Shown: positions 1 to 6,514 of the stretch, one piece after another
Numbering within the stretch: the stretch's first letter is position 1
How the letters are laid out: each line of letters begins with the position of its first letter
Source of the DNA: DATACZ01 sp036258795
Lineage (GTDB): Bacteria; Actinomycetota; CADDZG01; JAHWKV01
Assembly (NCBI GenBank): GCA_036258795.1
Contig: DATACZ010000029.1
Coordinates: 1-10,525 of the forward strand
Length of the DNA: 10,525 nucleotides
Direction: 5' to 3'
The notes under the pieces: generated by a model
Told to the model about the DNA's origin: nothing
The model's database searches: none
Seen by the model: only the letters and a program-made list of their open reading frames with translations
Position numbers and translations under genes: made by a program

Positions 1-224
1 GGTCGTGCACGCTCTGCGGGTATCCGGGAACCGCTCCGGGCGAGCGCCAGGCTGACCTAAAACATACGGACTACGTCGTCGTTGACCCCTTCCTCTGGGA
101 CTGGTCAACTAAGGAGCCCCCGCGCCCTCCGATCCGCGGCCACTCCACCTACGCAACCGCATTTCACGAGCGCTTCGAAGAACACTTGAAGGCCATCGCT
201 CGTCAGGCCTACGGTGCCCAGTAG
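1..224 (+). CDS. 3' end of an unrecognised gene (partial, enters from left edge)
   Basis: An open frame runs from the left edge (codons in phase with base 3) to a TAG at 222-224, giving about 73 C-terminal residues with no stop. Third codon positions are mostly G or C, as in the real genes of this window, which is why I call it coding although its start is outside. The visible part begins with a C-x-x-C motif followed by Gly (CTLCG), then a stretch with VVVDPFLWDW and a proline-rich PPRPPIRG, and ends in an amphipathic helix-like segment (FHERFEEHLKAIARQAYG). The CxxC could be part of a metal site if a second pair lies upstream. I do not recognise the family. It converges on the PPOX-like gene, with 106 bp between the two stops. 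Confidence 0.5.
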   Translation, partial: SCTLCGYPGTAPGERQADLKHTDYVVVDPFLWDWSTKEPPRPPIRGHSTYATAFHERFEEHLKAIARQAYGAQ

Positions 225-290
225 CCGGAGCTCGCTTTGCGGAAGACGCAAGCCTTTGCCGTCCGCCAATGCCTAGACTCTTAACCAGTT

Positions 291-319
291 GGCGCTGAGA
301 TCTCGCTGAGAGAAGCGCC
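291..319. terminator. Possible bidirectional stem-loop between convergent genes
   Basis: A perfect 6 bp inverted repeat (GGCGCT at 291-296, AGCGCC at 314-319) encloses a second small hairpin (TCTC-gct-GAGA at 301-311). It sits between the stops of the left-edge gene (+) and the PPOX-like gene (-), where a shared terminator would be expected. Neither side has a T-run, so it is not a canonical intrinsic terminator. It is a candidate from position and symmetry only. Confidence 0.3.
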
Positions 320-330
320 GTTCGGGCAGA

Positions 331-747
331 TCAGATCTCGGGAATCCGTCGACCGGAAATCTTATCGATGGAAATGCGTATCCAGTGCTCCGCTCTCGGG
401 AAGGCCCACGATTTCAGGGGGCCCCGTCGAAGAGACTCAAGCTCCTCCGGATCGGTAACCTCCCGAGCAACCCCTTGGACCAGGACGCTCCACCCGGAGC
501 TTCGGAGAGACCGACTGGCGTCCACTTCAAAGGCGACCGGCGCTTCCTTCAACCGGCTGAGCTTGCTCCCTTTACGCGTGGAGAAAACCACTGAGCCGCC
601 GTCGGCAAGATAGTTAACCGGCAGCACCATCGGGCGGCCATTTTCAATGAATGCAACCCTGCCCACGTAGGACCTGTACTGGAGCAGCTCCATGCACTCC
701 TCTTGAGTGAGCGCCTCAGTTCTGGTGGTGCTATCCCTCTCCTCCAC
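331..747 (-). CDS. Pyridoxamine 5'-phosphate oxidase-like (PPOX) flavin/F420-binding protein
   Basis: A 138-residue split-beta-barrel protein of the PPOX superfamily, whose members bind FMN or F420 and act as small cytoplasmic reductases, oxidases or flavin carriers. Family landmarks are in order: a helix with the CMELL motif near residues 18-22, GRVAF at 29-33 followed by PMVLPVNY at 39-46, VVFSTRKGSKL at 53-63, VAFEVD at 71-76, GWSVLVQG at 85-92, and a C-terminal HWIRISIDKISGRRI at 121-135. The length is normal for the short single-domain subgroup. The start is GTG at 747, fixed by an AGGAGG eight bases upstream. It is divergent from the CBS-domain gene. PPOX and CBS proteins recur together in actinobacterial hypoxia or dormancy regulons, which suggests but does not prove a redox or stress role. 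The cofactor and substrate cannot be read from sequence. Confidence 0.93.
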   Translation of the reverse strand: MEERDSTTRTEALTQEECMELLQYRSYVGRVAFIENGRPMVLPVNYLADGGSVVFSTRKGSKLSRLKEAPVAFEVDASRSLRSSGWSVLVQGVAREVTDPEELESLRRGPLKSWAFPRAEHWIRISIDKISGRRIPEI

Positions 748-755
748 CCTCTGGT

Positions 756-761
756 CCTCCT
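756..761 (-). promoter_or_regulatory. Strong Shine-Dalgarno site of the PPOX-like gene
   Basis: AGGAGG on the minus strand lies eight bases before the GTG at 747. It is a perfect anti-16S match at ideal spacing, which decides this start over downstream alternatives. Confidence 0.7.
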
Positions 762-917
762 ATCGTGTGCCGCGGGTCGAATCAAGTTCCGGTTTGATGG
801 CGAACACCCCGCCCTACAGGTGCGAGAAGGTCCTGGTTCACATGGTAATGGCTTGGGAGTCAAGATAGTCCACGCGCCCTGCCAACATGGGATGGTTCCT
901 ACAGCGCCGGGACGGAC

Positions 918-925
918 GAGGAGGG
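918..925 (+). promoter_or_regulatory. Shine-Dalgarno site of the CBS-domain gene
   Basis: GAGGAGGG precedes both a TTG at 927 and an ATG at 930. AGGAGG ends five bases before the ATG but only two before the TTG, so ATG at 930 is the more likely start. Confidence 0.6.
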
Positions 926-929
926 CTTG

Positions 930-1373
930 ATGGAAGAAGCAATAGTTTCGACGCATCCATTGATCAGGGTTCATGAGCTGACTTCGATTCAAGAAGCCGC
1001 TCGAGTGATGTCTGACGTTAGCATCGGAGCGGTGGGGGTCCAGGATGACAGAGGTCGCTTCGTGGGCCTGATCACAGAAAGAGACCTGTTGTGGGCCCTT
1101 GCCCAAGGCCTAGACCACTCGTCTCAAGTGAAAGAGGTCATGAATTCGGAGCCTGTTGTGGTGGACGGGCCGGTCTCAGTGGGGCAAGCGCTCGAGATTA
1201 TGGAGTCCGGTCACTTCCGCCACGTCATCGTTCGCGAAGGCGAAGATGACCTGCGCATCCTTTCACTGCGGGACCTTCCAGAGTTGGGCGAACCCAAGTC
1301 TCGGGTGACGGACCACCATCCCGCCTCGGCGTCCGAGATGCGCCGGATGTTTGGCTCTTCCTATCAACGCTGA
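930..1373 (+). CDS. Two-CBS-domain protein
   Basis: A 147-residue stand-alone Bateman module, probably cytoplasmic, expected to bind adenine nucleotides (AMP, ATP or SAM in characterised relatives) between its paired CBS domains. CBS1 spans about residues 5-58, with the tail GRFVGLITERDLLWAL at 42-57, the usual beta strand plus T-x-R-D helix start. CBS2 spans about 66-118: VKEVM at 67-71, VSVGQALEIM at 82-91, a FRHVIV strand at 96-101 and LSLRDL at 111-116. A charged C-terminal tail of about 30 residues follows. There is no fused enzyme or transporter domain, so it is a regulator or sensor subunit whose partner is unknown. A TTG three bases upstream is an alternative start, disfavoured by SD spacing. 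It resembles in layout the hypoxia-induced CBS protein Hrp1 of mycobacteria, but that is only a family-level analogy. Confidence 0.92.
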   Translation: MEEAIVSTHPLIRVHELTSIQEAARVMSDVSIGAVGVQDDRGRFVGLITERDLLWALAQGLDHSSQVKEVMNSEPVVVDGPVSVGQALEIMESGHFRHVIVREGEDDLRILSLRDLPELGEPKSRVTDHHPASASEMRRMFGSSYQR

Positions 1374-1407
1374 GTTGCCGTGTAGAGAATGGTTCCACCG
1401 CCCGTTA

Positions 1408-1429
1408 GCAGCCCTTCTCGGGGTGCTGC
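1408..1429. terminator. Possible stem-loop between convergent CBS and RDD genes
   Basis: GCAGCCC and GGtGCTGC form a 7 bp stem with one bulged T around a 7-base loop. It ends one base before the RDD stop codon, in the 57 bp gap between two convergent genes. No T-run follows on either strand, so function as a terminator is a guess from position. Confidence 0.3.
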
Positions 1430-1430
1430 G

Positions 1431-2153
1431 CTAGCCGCGGACGGAAGATACGACGGCTTCGAGGAACTGTTCATCGCTCAAGCTTCCCTTTACCCTGCCG
1501 GTTTTGTGCTCCAGCAGGTCGGCAAGCTTGGCGGCGACTTCCGCTCTGGGTTCACCCTGCATGGCTTGTCTGCGCCGCAAAAAGGATCGAACCAGCGCGT
1601 ACTCCTGCTCACTAACACTCGATGTGTCCAGCAGCGCCGCTAGCTGGTCCCTCTCCCAATCCGGCGGAAAATCTACGGGCTCGGGCTGCGGGGTCTTTTG
1701 TTCATGGACCACTATGGTGCCGGCCGCCAAGTCGCCCAGCCGCTGAGAGCGCTTTGTAACGAGAATCGCCACCACCCCGATCGGGGAGAGGTCGATCAGC
1801 CTGAAGATCGCCCGGATGAGGACCTGGCTCCACGCGATCGGTTGTCCATCGGCACTTATGACTCGAATGCCTGCAGCCCTCTTGCCTGGGGTAAGCCCGT
1901 CCCACAGACCCTCGAACAGCGGGTGGTAGCCCAAGAGAACCATCGTCACCACCGCCACTCCTAATGCGACGAGGGCGAATCCCTCGCCAAAGGCAGGGTT
2001 GAGTGAGCCGGCTATGAAGGCGCCTAGGAGTAACGCTCCCTGAATGAGCCCGTCGACAAGGCTGGCGATCGTTCGGGATCCAAGGCCCGCGATATCGAGG
2101 TCCACCGCTACCGCCTCCGGGGTTACGAAGCCGGTCCTGCCTTGGGCATCCAT
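1431..2153 (-). CDS. RDD-family membrane protein with soluble C-terminal region
   Basis: A 240-residue inner-membrane protein. The N-terminal RDD domain covers about residues 15-150: the family Arg and first Asp fall in GSRTIASLVDG (25-35), and three hydrophobic segments lie at about 28-50, 57-75 and 112-133. The conserved linkers GLTPGKRAAGIRV (86-98) and QRLGDLAAGTIVVHE (137-151) are present. Residues 152-240 form a charged, helix-rich cytoplasmic region starting with a proline-rich linker, longer than in minimal RDD proteins. RDD proteins have no single established function; some have been linked to ion transport. It starts at ATG 2153, with an in-frame stop two codons upstream, and no SD is visible. 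The start lies 30 bp from the divergent SpoIIM-family gene, a pairing seen in other actinobacteria, so it probably works with that protein and the MoxR/DUF58 group. Confidence 0.94.
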   Translation of the reverse strand: MDAQGRTGFVTPEAVAVDLDIAGLGSRTIASLVDGLIQGALLLGAFIAGSLNPAFGEGFALVALGVAVVTMVLLGYHPLFEGLWDGLTPGKRAAGIRVISADGQPIAWSQVLIRAIFRLIDLSPIGVVAILVTKRSQRLGDLAAGTIVVHEQKTPQPEPVDFPPDWERDQLAALLDTSSVSEQEYALVRSFLRRRQAMQGEPRAEVAAKLADLLEHKTGRVKGSLSDEQFLEAVVSSVRG

Positions 2154-2183
2154 GCACTAAGAGTGACATAGTGAACGTCGACA
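2154..2183. promoter_or_regulatory. 30 bp divergent gap between RDD and SpoIIM-family starts
   Basis: Only 30 bases separate the two start codons (ATG on -, GTG on +). Neither gene has a recognisable Shine-Dalgarno sequence, so at least one may be leaderless or have its promoter inside the other gene. On the minus strand TATGTC lies eleven bases before the RDD ATG and could be a weak -10. Two back-to-back promoters with full leaders do not fit in this space. Confidence 0.35.
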
Positions 2184-3188
2184 GTGGATATCGACTCCTT
2201 CATCGAAGCTCGCCGGCCGGTATGGCTGCACCTCGAGGAGGCATGCAAGGACGGGCGTCAGGGGGTCACAAAGCTCGCGGGACGAGAGATCCAGGAACTG
2301 ATAACCGCCTACCTCGTTACCTCGGCTGATCTCTCCGAGGCTCAGACGCGCTACCGGGACTGGGAGCTCTCGAATTACCTGTCCAGCCTGCTGGCGAAAG
2401 CCAATTCAGCCCTCTACGCCGCCAGGCCCAGGACGGTTCGAGGGCTGCTCCAGGTATTCGGGGCTCGTTATCGACGGGCCGTTAACAAGACCAGGCCTTA
2501 CATCGGTGTGGCGGCGGCGACGCTGGCGCTGGCCATTGTGGCCACTTACTTCTGGGTGATCTCCTCGCCGGCCGCCCAAGCCGGGATACTGCCTCCCCAG
2601 GCTCGCGCCGCGCTCAGGCAGGCGGGAGGCCGAGATCCCGACCTGCTCGGCCAAGGTACGGCGTTATCCGGGCTGATTTTCGTCAACAACGCCAGAGTCG
2701 CCCTTCTGGCCTTCGCCCTAGGCATCACCTTTGGCGCAGGGACGCTTCTCATGCTGGCTTTCAACGGCTTTTTGGTAGGCGCGTTGGGGGGCGGATACGC
2801 CGCTGTTGGTCGGGCAGGAGCTTTCTGGGCGCTCATCGTCCCGCACGGCCTTCTGGAGCTGACCGCCATCTGCATCGCAGCCGGAGCCGGCCTTCGTATT
2901 GGTTGGGCCATCGTGGAACCAGGGGATCGTCTCCGTTCACGGGCCCTGGCGGAGGAGTCCGCGGAGGCGCTGATCGCGGTCGTCGGAGTGATCCCCGCGT
3001 TTGCCGTTGCGGCGTTAATCGAGGGTTTTGTGACCGGAACGGCGGTGCCTAACCCTGTCGAGATCGGGGTCGGGGTGACTGTCGAGATACTTTACCTAGC
3101 CTTCCTCTTCGGCTGGCGCAGGAGGGCATACAAGTTGCGCCAGCTCAGGGTCCGCGAACCAAGTGGATGGCCCTATAGCCGTCCTTGA
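2184..3188 (+). CDS. SpoIIM-family (DUF95) multi-pass membrane protein
   Basis: A 334-residue integral membrane protein of the stage II sporulation protein M family. In endospore formers SpoIIM is the membrane scaffold of the SpoIID-SpoIIP peptidoglycan hydrolases. Here no sporulation gene is near and the host is probably a non-sporulator, so the role is more likely in the envelope. A soluble N-terminal helical region (1-100) opens with the typical F-x-x-x-R-x-x-W segment. Hydrophobic segments follow at about 107-126, 168-200, 213-241, 262-285 and 294-311. Family signatures are the NN..R....AFALG..FG.GT stretch (168-187), the NGFLVGALGG turn (194-203) and PHGLLEL (220-226). The GTG at 2184 is the only plausible start: an in-frame TGA lies four codons upstream (2172-2174). 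The 3' end overlaps the convergent DUF58 gene by 16 bp, so the two mRNAs are antisense at their ends. Confidence 0.94.
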   Translation: MDIDSFIEARRPVWLHLEEACKDGRQGVTKLAGREIQELITAYLVTSADLSEAQTRYRDWELSNYLSSLLAKANSALYAARPRTVRGLLQVFGARYRRAVNKTRPYIGVAAATLALAIVATYFWVISSPAAQAGILPPQARAALRQAGGRDPDLLGQGTALSGLIFVNNARVALLAFALGITFGAGTLLMLAFNGFLVGALGGGYAAVGRAGAFWALIVPHGLLELTAICIAAGAGLRIGWAIVEPGDRLRSRALAEESAEALIAVVGVIPAFAVAALIEGFVTGTAVPNPVEIGVGVTVEILYLAFLFGWRRRAYKLRQLRVREPSGWPYSRP

Positions 3189-4477
3189 GCCTTGATCCTC
3201 AGGTACTCGTCCGCAAGCCTCCCCGAAAGCTCCGTTGGATCCCGATCGATCACCATGGCTCCCAGGTACCCCAGCTTCCGCGCCGCCCGTTCCCTGTTCA
3301 GCAAGGACTCTTCGGCAGCGGCCTTTAGGTAGGCCTGGCTCGAAGTCTCAGGCGCTGTTCGGGCCAGCAAGGAAATGGCGGGGTCCGTTATCGAGGCGAC
3401 GATCAGCAGGTGGCGCGTTACCAGCGCAGTCACGGCCTGAAATAGGTTCTCCATGGCTGCCGGTTGGGTCAGGTCGGTGAGCAGGACCAACAGGGCTCGC
3501 CGACGAAAGCGAGCGAGCAGAAGGGCAAAGGCGCTCCTGTAGTTGGGAGCCTCGAGGGTAGGGGACAGATCGAACAGCTGGTCGAGAATCAGGCGGACGT
3601 GCGCTCTGCCACTTCTGGGAGGGATAACCACTCTCGGCTTTGCTCCGAAGGCCAGGACACCCACGTGGTCGCCGAGATGGCCCGCTAGCTCGGCTAACCC
3701 CATGCAGGAATCCAGAGCATATTCGTACCTGCTTTGGCCAGAGATGCTCGTCGCCATCGTGCGCCCGCAGTCCAGGAGGATCAGCACCTGCTGATTCCGT
3801 TCCTCCCGATAGACGTTTGAGACCGGCTCGTTTGCCCGTGCCGTAGCCTGCCAGTTGATGCGCCGAAACTCATCGTCGGGATGGTACGGGCGAAGTGAAT
3901 CGAAGGTCGAGCCTTCTCCGCGAAGGTCCGACGGACGAATGCCGCTCCTCCCAGACAGCGCCTTGTTGAGTCGCAGGCTGATGTGCCGCCGGGCTGGCAA
4001 GGCCGGATATACCTTGACCCTATGAGTTAAGTCGACCGTTTGCTGACGGCCGGCGACTCCCCAAGGGCCCGGGATTCTGACGGTAAGTGGGCCAAGGGTA
4101 AAGATGCCCCGAGCTAGGGGCTGGAAAGTCGTCGTCGGCAGCTCCCACTCCTGGGGGCCGATCGCAACGCTTAATCGAGCCTCTGAGAGGCCGACAGACG
4201 GTGGAGCCTGAATGTGGATCCCTACTGTCAGACGTCTGGAAGTGGGATTGTGAGCTCGTAAAGAGACTTCACGGCGTTGCCCGACAGCTATCACTTCAGG
4301 GCCATCGAGTCCGATTTGAAGATCTGAAATGCGGGGCGCTCGCCTGCGATCCACAAGGGCCAGGGTGCTGAGTAAAGCAACAAGCGCCGCGGCGGCTGTG
4401 ATCGGACCGAATGGCCAAAAGGCAAGGGCTGGGGTCATCAGGACCGCAACCGCCACACTTCTCGATCCTATGTACAC
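3173..4477 (-). CDS. DUF58 (vWA-like) membrane-anchored protein
   Basis: A 434-residue protein, the usual partner of MoxR ATPases. Two hydrophobic segments at about 8-20 and 24-42 form an N-terminal membrane hairpin, followed by a beta-rich region (50-155). The DUF58 signature at 187-214 has a G-E-G-S-x-F-D-S-L-R-P-Y motif, then HPDDEFRRINWQATAR. A vWA-like fold starts at VLILLDCGRTM (231-241). The canonical MIDAS D-x-S-x-S reads D-x-G-x-T here, so metal binding may be weakened, though Gly at this place seems common in actinobacterial members (from memory). The C-terminal third continues as alternating strands and helices. The GTG start at 4477 follows the MoxR stop by 16 bp, with GGAG about 11 bases upstream; ATG at residue 14 is an alternative. 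The end overlaps the convergent SpoIIM-family gene by 16 bp. It is the last gene of the leftward operon. Confidence 0.95.
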   Translation of the reverse strand: MYIGSRSVAVAVLMTPALAFWPFGPITAAAALVALLSTLALVDRRRAPRISDLQIGLDGPEVIAVGQRREVSLRAHNPTSRRLTVGIHIQAPPSVGLSEARLSVAIGPQEWELPTTTFQPLARGIFTLGPLTVRIPGPWGVAGRQQTVDLTHRVKVYPALPARRHISLRLNKALSGRSGIRPSDLRGEGSTFDSLRPYHPDDEFRRINWQATARANEPVSNVYREERNQQVLILLDCGRTMATSISGQSRYEYALDSCMGLAELAGHLGDHVGVLAFGAKPRVVIPPRSGRAHVRLILDQLFDLSPTLEAPNYRSAFALLLARFRRRALLVLLTDLTQPAAMENLFQAVTALVTRHLLIVASITDPAISLLARTAPETSSQAYLKAAAEESLLNRERAARKLGYLGAMVIDRDPTELSGRLADEYLRIKAQGRL

Positions 4478-4493
4478 GAGGCAAGCTTCTCCG

Positions 4494-5447
4494 CTACCCG
4501 GGCACGTCTACCCGCTCAGCGATTCCGTCGAGAACGGCATCTGTCCTCCCACCTTCCATCTCCACCTCCGGTCGCAGCATGATTCGGTGACGCCAAGTCG
4601 GCTTCATCCACTCCTTCACGTCGTCGGGAGTGACGAAATCGCGGCCGTCCAGCCAGACCGCCGCCTTGCACACGGCCAGCATCATCGCGGCCCCCCGCGG
4701 GCTTACCCCCAACGAGGTCGATGGACTGGACCTTGTCTCCGCAGCCAGGCGCTGAATGTAGGAGATGACCTCATCGGAGACGGTCACGTTCTTAGAACCC
4801 TCCGCCGCTGTGTCAACGTCGGCCGCATCTCCTACGGGGCGCACCCCGAGGGACTCCAGGTCATGGGGGTCGATTCCGGCGTCGTGAATCCGCAGGATCT
4901 TCCGTTCCTCCTCCGCCCGCGGATAGTTCACGACAAGCTGAAGAATGAAACGGTCCAGCTGCGCCTCTGGCAAAGGGTAGGTGCCTTCGTACTCCACCGG
5001 GTTTTGGGTCGCGATCACCATGAACGGCTTCGGAAGGTGATGGGATGCGCCCTCGACCGACACCTGCCGTTCCTCCATCGCCTCGAGCAGGGCCGCCTGC
5101 GTCTTCGGCGGAGTACGGTTTATCTCATCGGCCAGAAAAACGTTAGTGAAGACCGGACCCGGTCGAAATCGAAAGTCGGTGCGATCCGGTTGCAGGATCA
5201 CGTTGCCCGTTACATCGGAAGGCATGAGATCGGGCGTGAACTGAACCCGCTTGAAGCCAAGATCGAGAGATTTGGCCAGGGCCTTTGCCATCAGTGTCTT
5301 GGCCACCCCTGGAACCCCTTGCAGCATGACATGGCCGCGAGCCACTAGAGCGACAAGCATCCCGCGGACCACGTTCTCCTGACCAACGACTGCCTTTCGC
5401 ATCTCATCTCGGACCGTCGATAACGCTCGGGAGGAATCGCCGCTCAC
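4494..5447 (-). CDS. moxR: MoxR-family AAA+ ATPase
   Basis: A 317-residue cytoplasmic AAA+ ATPase of the MoxR clade. Characterised relatives are chaperone-like ATPases that help vWA-domain partners assemble, insert metals or mature. Motifs, numbered from the GTG: VVGQENVV (20-27) before the P-loop, Walker A GVPGVAKT (44-51, Ala replacing the usual Gly before Lys as is typical of MoxR), Walker B VFLADE (103-108), sensor 1 ATQNP (146-150), and the MoxR signature YPLPEAQLDRF (157-167) with the arginine-finger region. A C-terminal lid ends in a TPDDVKEW-type segment. The frame is open for a further 86 codons upstream, but those lie inside the DUF4350 gene. I chose GTG at 5447 because it forms a GTGA overlap with the DUF4350 stop and gives the family's normal length and N-terminus. 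The neighbouring DUF58 product is the obvious partner. Confidence 0.95.
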   Translation of the reverse strand: MSGDSSRALSTVRDEMRKAVVGQENVVRGMLVALVARGHVMLQGVPGVAKTLMAKALAKSLDLGFKRVQFTPDLMPSDVTGNVILQPDRTDFRFRPGPVFTNVFLADEINRTPPKTQAALLEAMEERQVSVEGASHHLPKPFMVIATQNPVEYEGTYPLPEAQLDRFILQLVVNYPRAEEERKILRIHDAGIDPHDLESLGVRPVGDAADVDTAAEGSKNVTVSDEVISYIQRLAAETRSSPSTSLGVSPRGAAMMLAVCKAAVWLDGRDFVTPDDVKEWMKPTWRHRIMLRPEVEMEGGRTDAVLDGIAERVDVPG

Positions 5448-6514
5448 AGGGCCCCGACTTTGCTTTCCACAGCTTCCAGCTCCTGCGCTAGCCGTATTAG
5501 GTCGGCATCGTCGGCCACCGGCTGCTCTTCCAAAAGCGCCATGTCCTGACTCAGCTCTCTGGCGGCAACCGTCGCCACCATCGAGACATCGGCATCTCCT
5601 GGAATCCCAAGTCGCCGCGATATCCGTCGAGCAGCTCCCCGGCGCAGAAGCTGCGCGGCCAACGCCCTGGCCTTGGCCGACTGGTACAGGCCTGCCGTCG
5701 CCCACACCAGCTGGCTAGCCTCTATGGGGGAGGTCGTCTGCTCGGTGATGGGACGGCCAAACCTCCGTCCCCGGGCCAGGGCAAAGATTCCCAGAGCGAC
5801 GACCAGTCCCGCCAGCACTGACTTAGCCCGATCTGGCAACAAATCCCACGGATCTTGTACCCCTAATAACGAGGGGTCGGCGGGGGGCCCAACCACCACT
5901 GGTCCGAAGCCCTCGAACAGACGGTAGGCAAGCAGGGCATTGTCCTTCTGACTCAGGAACTGATTGGTGAGAGCTGAGGACCCTGACAGCACGACCACCT
6001 GTCCCTTTCCATGGGTCGTAATTAGCATGTGGCTCCCGTCCGATTCGACAAAGCAGCTTTGGGATCCCTGCCTTGACGATGTCAGGTATCCAGAGGCGGA
6101 AGAAACGACGATCTCGTCAACCCCTCCCGTTGTTAGGGGCGAGCAGCCGGCGGCAAGAGCAAGCCCAGGTCGAGAAAAGAATTCATTCCTGCGACTCGAC
6201 TTGACGCCCAGATGCGAGGCAATGTCGGAGGAGGGCGAGGCCAGAACCAGCCTGCCGCCTGATGCTACCCAGTCGAGTACTTGGTCGGCGCCTCGCCCTG
6301 TTCGGGAGTCATACGGGAGAAAGAAGGTGCCGGAGCCGGCCCGGGCCGGGTTTGGAGCGTCCTTTACCTCGAGTCCCATGCGCTGTAGAAAGCGACGCAA
6401 GGCAAGCAAGCCTCTCGGTCCGGAATCCGGGTTTGGGTCGGGGACAGCGACGATCCCTCCCAGGATCAAGCATCCTAGAATGAGAGCTGCGCCGGCGAGC
6501 CGTCGCTTATTCAT
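5444..6514 (-). CDS. DUF4350-domain membrane protein
   Basis: A 356-residue protein with an N-terminal hydrophobic anchor at 7-24 and a second transmembrane segment at 231-248, followed by an Arg-rich juxtamembrane stretch. The intervening 205 residues should face outside. They carry the DUF4350 pattern: SGPRGLLALRRFLQRMG at 31-47 (the place where relatives read G-x-x-x-L), then a Rossmann-like part with strands such as GGRLVLASP (86-94) and GQVVVLSGSS (171-180), resembling class I glutamine amidotransferase-like folds but without a catalytic triad that I can identify. Residues 250-356 are cytoplasmic and helical. The ATG overlaps the stop of the upstream DUF4129 gene (ATGA), and its own stop overlaps the MoxR start (GTGA). 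Molecular function is unknown; constant linkage with MoxR and DUF58 places it in the same membrane complex or pathway. Confidence 0.9.
   Translation of the reverse strand: MNKRRLAGAALILGCLILGGIVAVPDPNPDSGPRGLLALRRFLQRMGLEVKDAPNPARAGSGTFFLPYDSRTGRGADQVLDWVASGGRLVLASPSSDIASHLGVKSSRRNEFFSRPGLALAAGCSPLTTGGVDEIVVSSASGYLTSSRQGSQSCFVESDGSHMLITTHGKGQVVVLSGSSALTNQFLSQKDNALLAYRLFEGFGPVVVGPPADPSLLGVQDPWDLLPDRAKSVLAGLVVALGIFALARGRRFGRPITEQTTSPIEASQLVWATAGLYQSAKARALAAQLLRRGAARRISRRLGIPGDADVSMVATVAARELSQDMALLEEQPVADDADLIRLAQELEAVESKVGAL

Noticed and set aside
232..284. Imperfect hairpin GACGCAA/TTTGCCGTC after the left-edge gene as its terminator
   Set aside because: It has a bulged stem and no T-run; the perfect repeat at 291-319 is a better candidate.
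781..798. Inverted repeat ATCAA-N8-TTGAT in the PPOX/CBS divergent region as an operator
   Set aside because: Five-base arms are expected by chance in a region of this size, and no known regulator motif matches.
861..881. DosR-like box near GGGAGTCAAGATAGTCC
   Set aside because: The half-sites are wrongly spaced and the core does not match the DosR palindrome.
549..1106. Minus-strand open frame of 185 codons covering the PPOX/CBS divergent region
   Set aside because: It overlaps two supported genes in the wrong frame, and its composition (Trp/Cys/Arg-rich) is that of a shadow frame.
4329..5348. Long + strand open frame of 339 codons opposite the MoxR and DUF58 genes
   Set aside because: It is antisense to two well-supported genes, with an Arg/His/Pro-rich shadow composition and no recognisable motif.
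5448..5705. Upstream extension of the MoxR frame by 86 codons
   Set aside because: It lies wholly inside the DUF4350 gene, reads as low-complexity Gly/Arg/Cys sequence unlike MoxR N-termini, and the GTG at 5447 gives normal length and a stop/start overlap.
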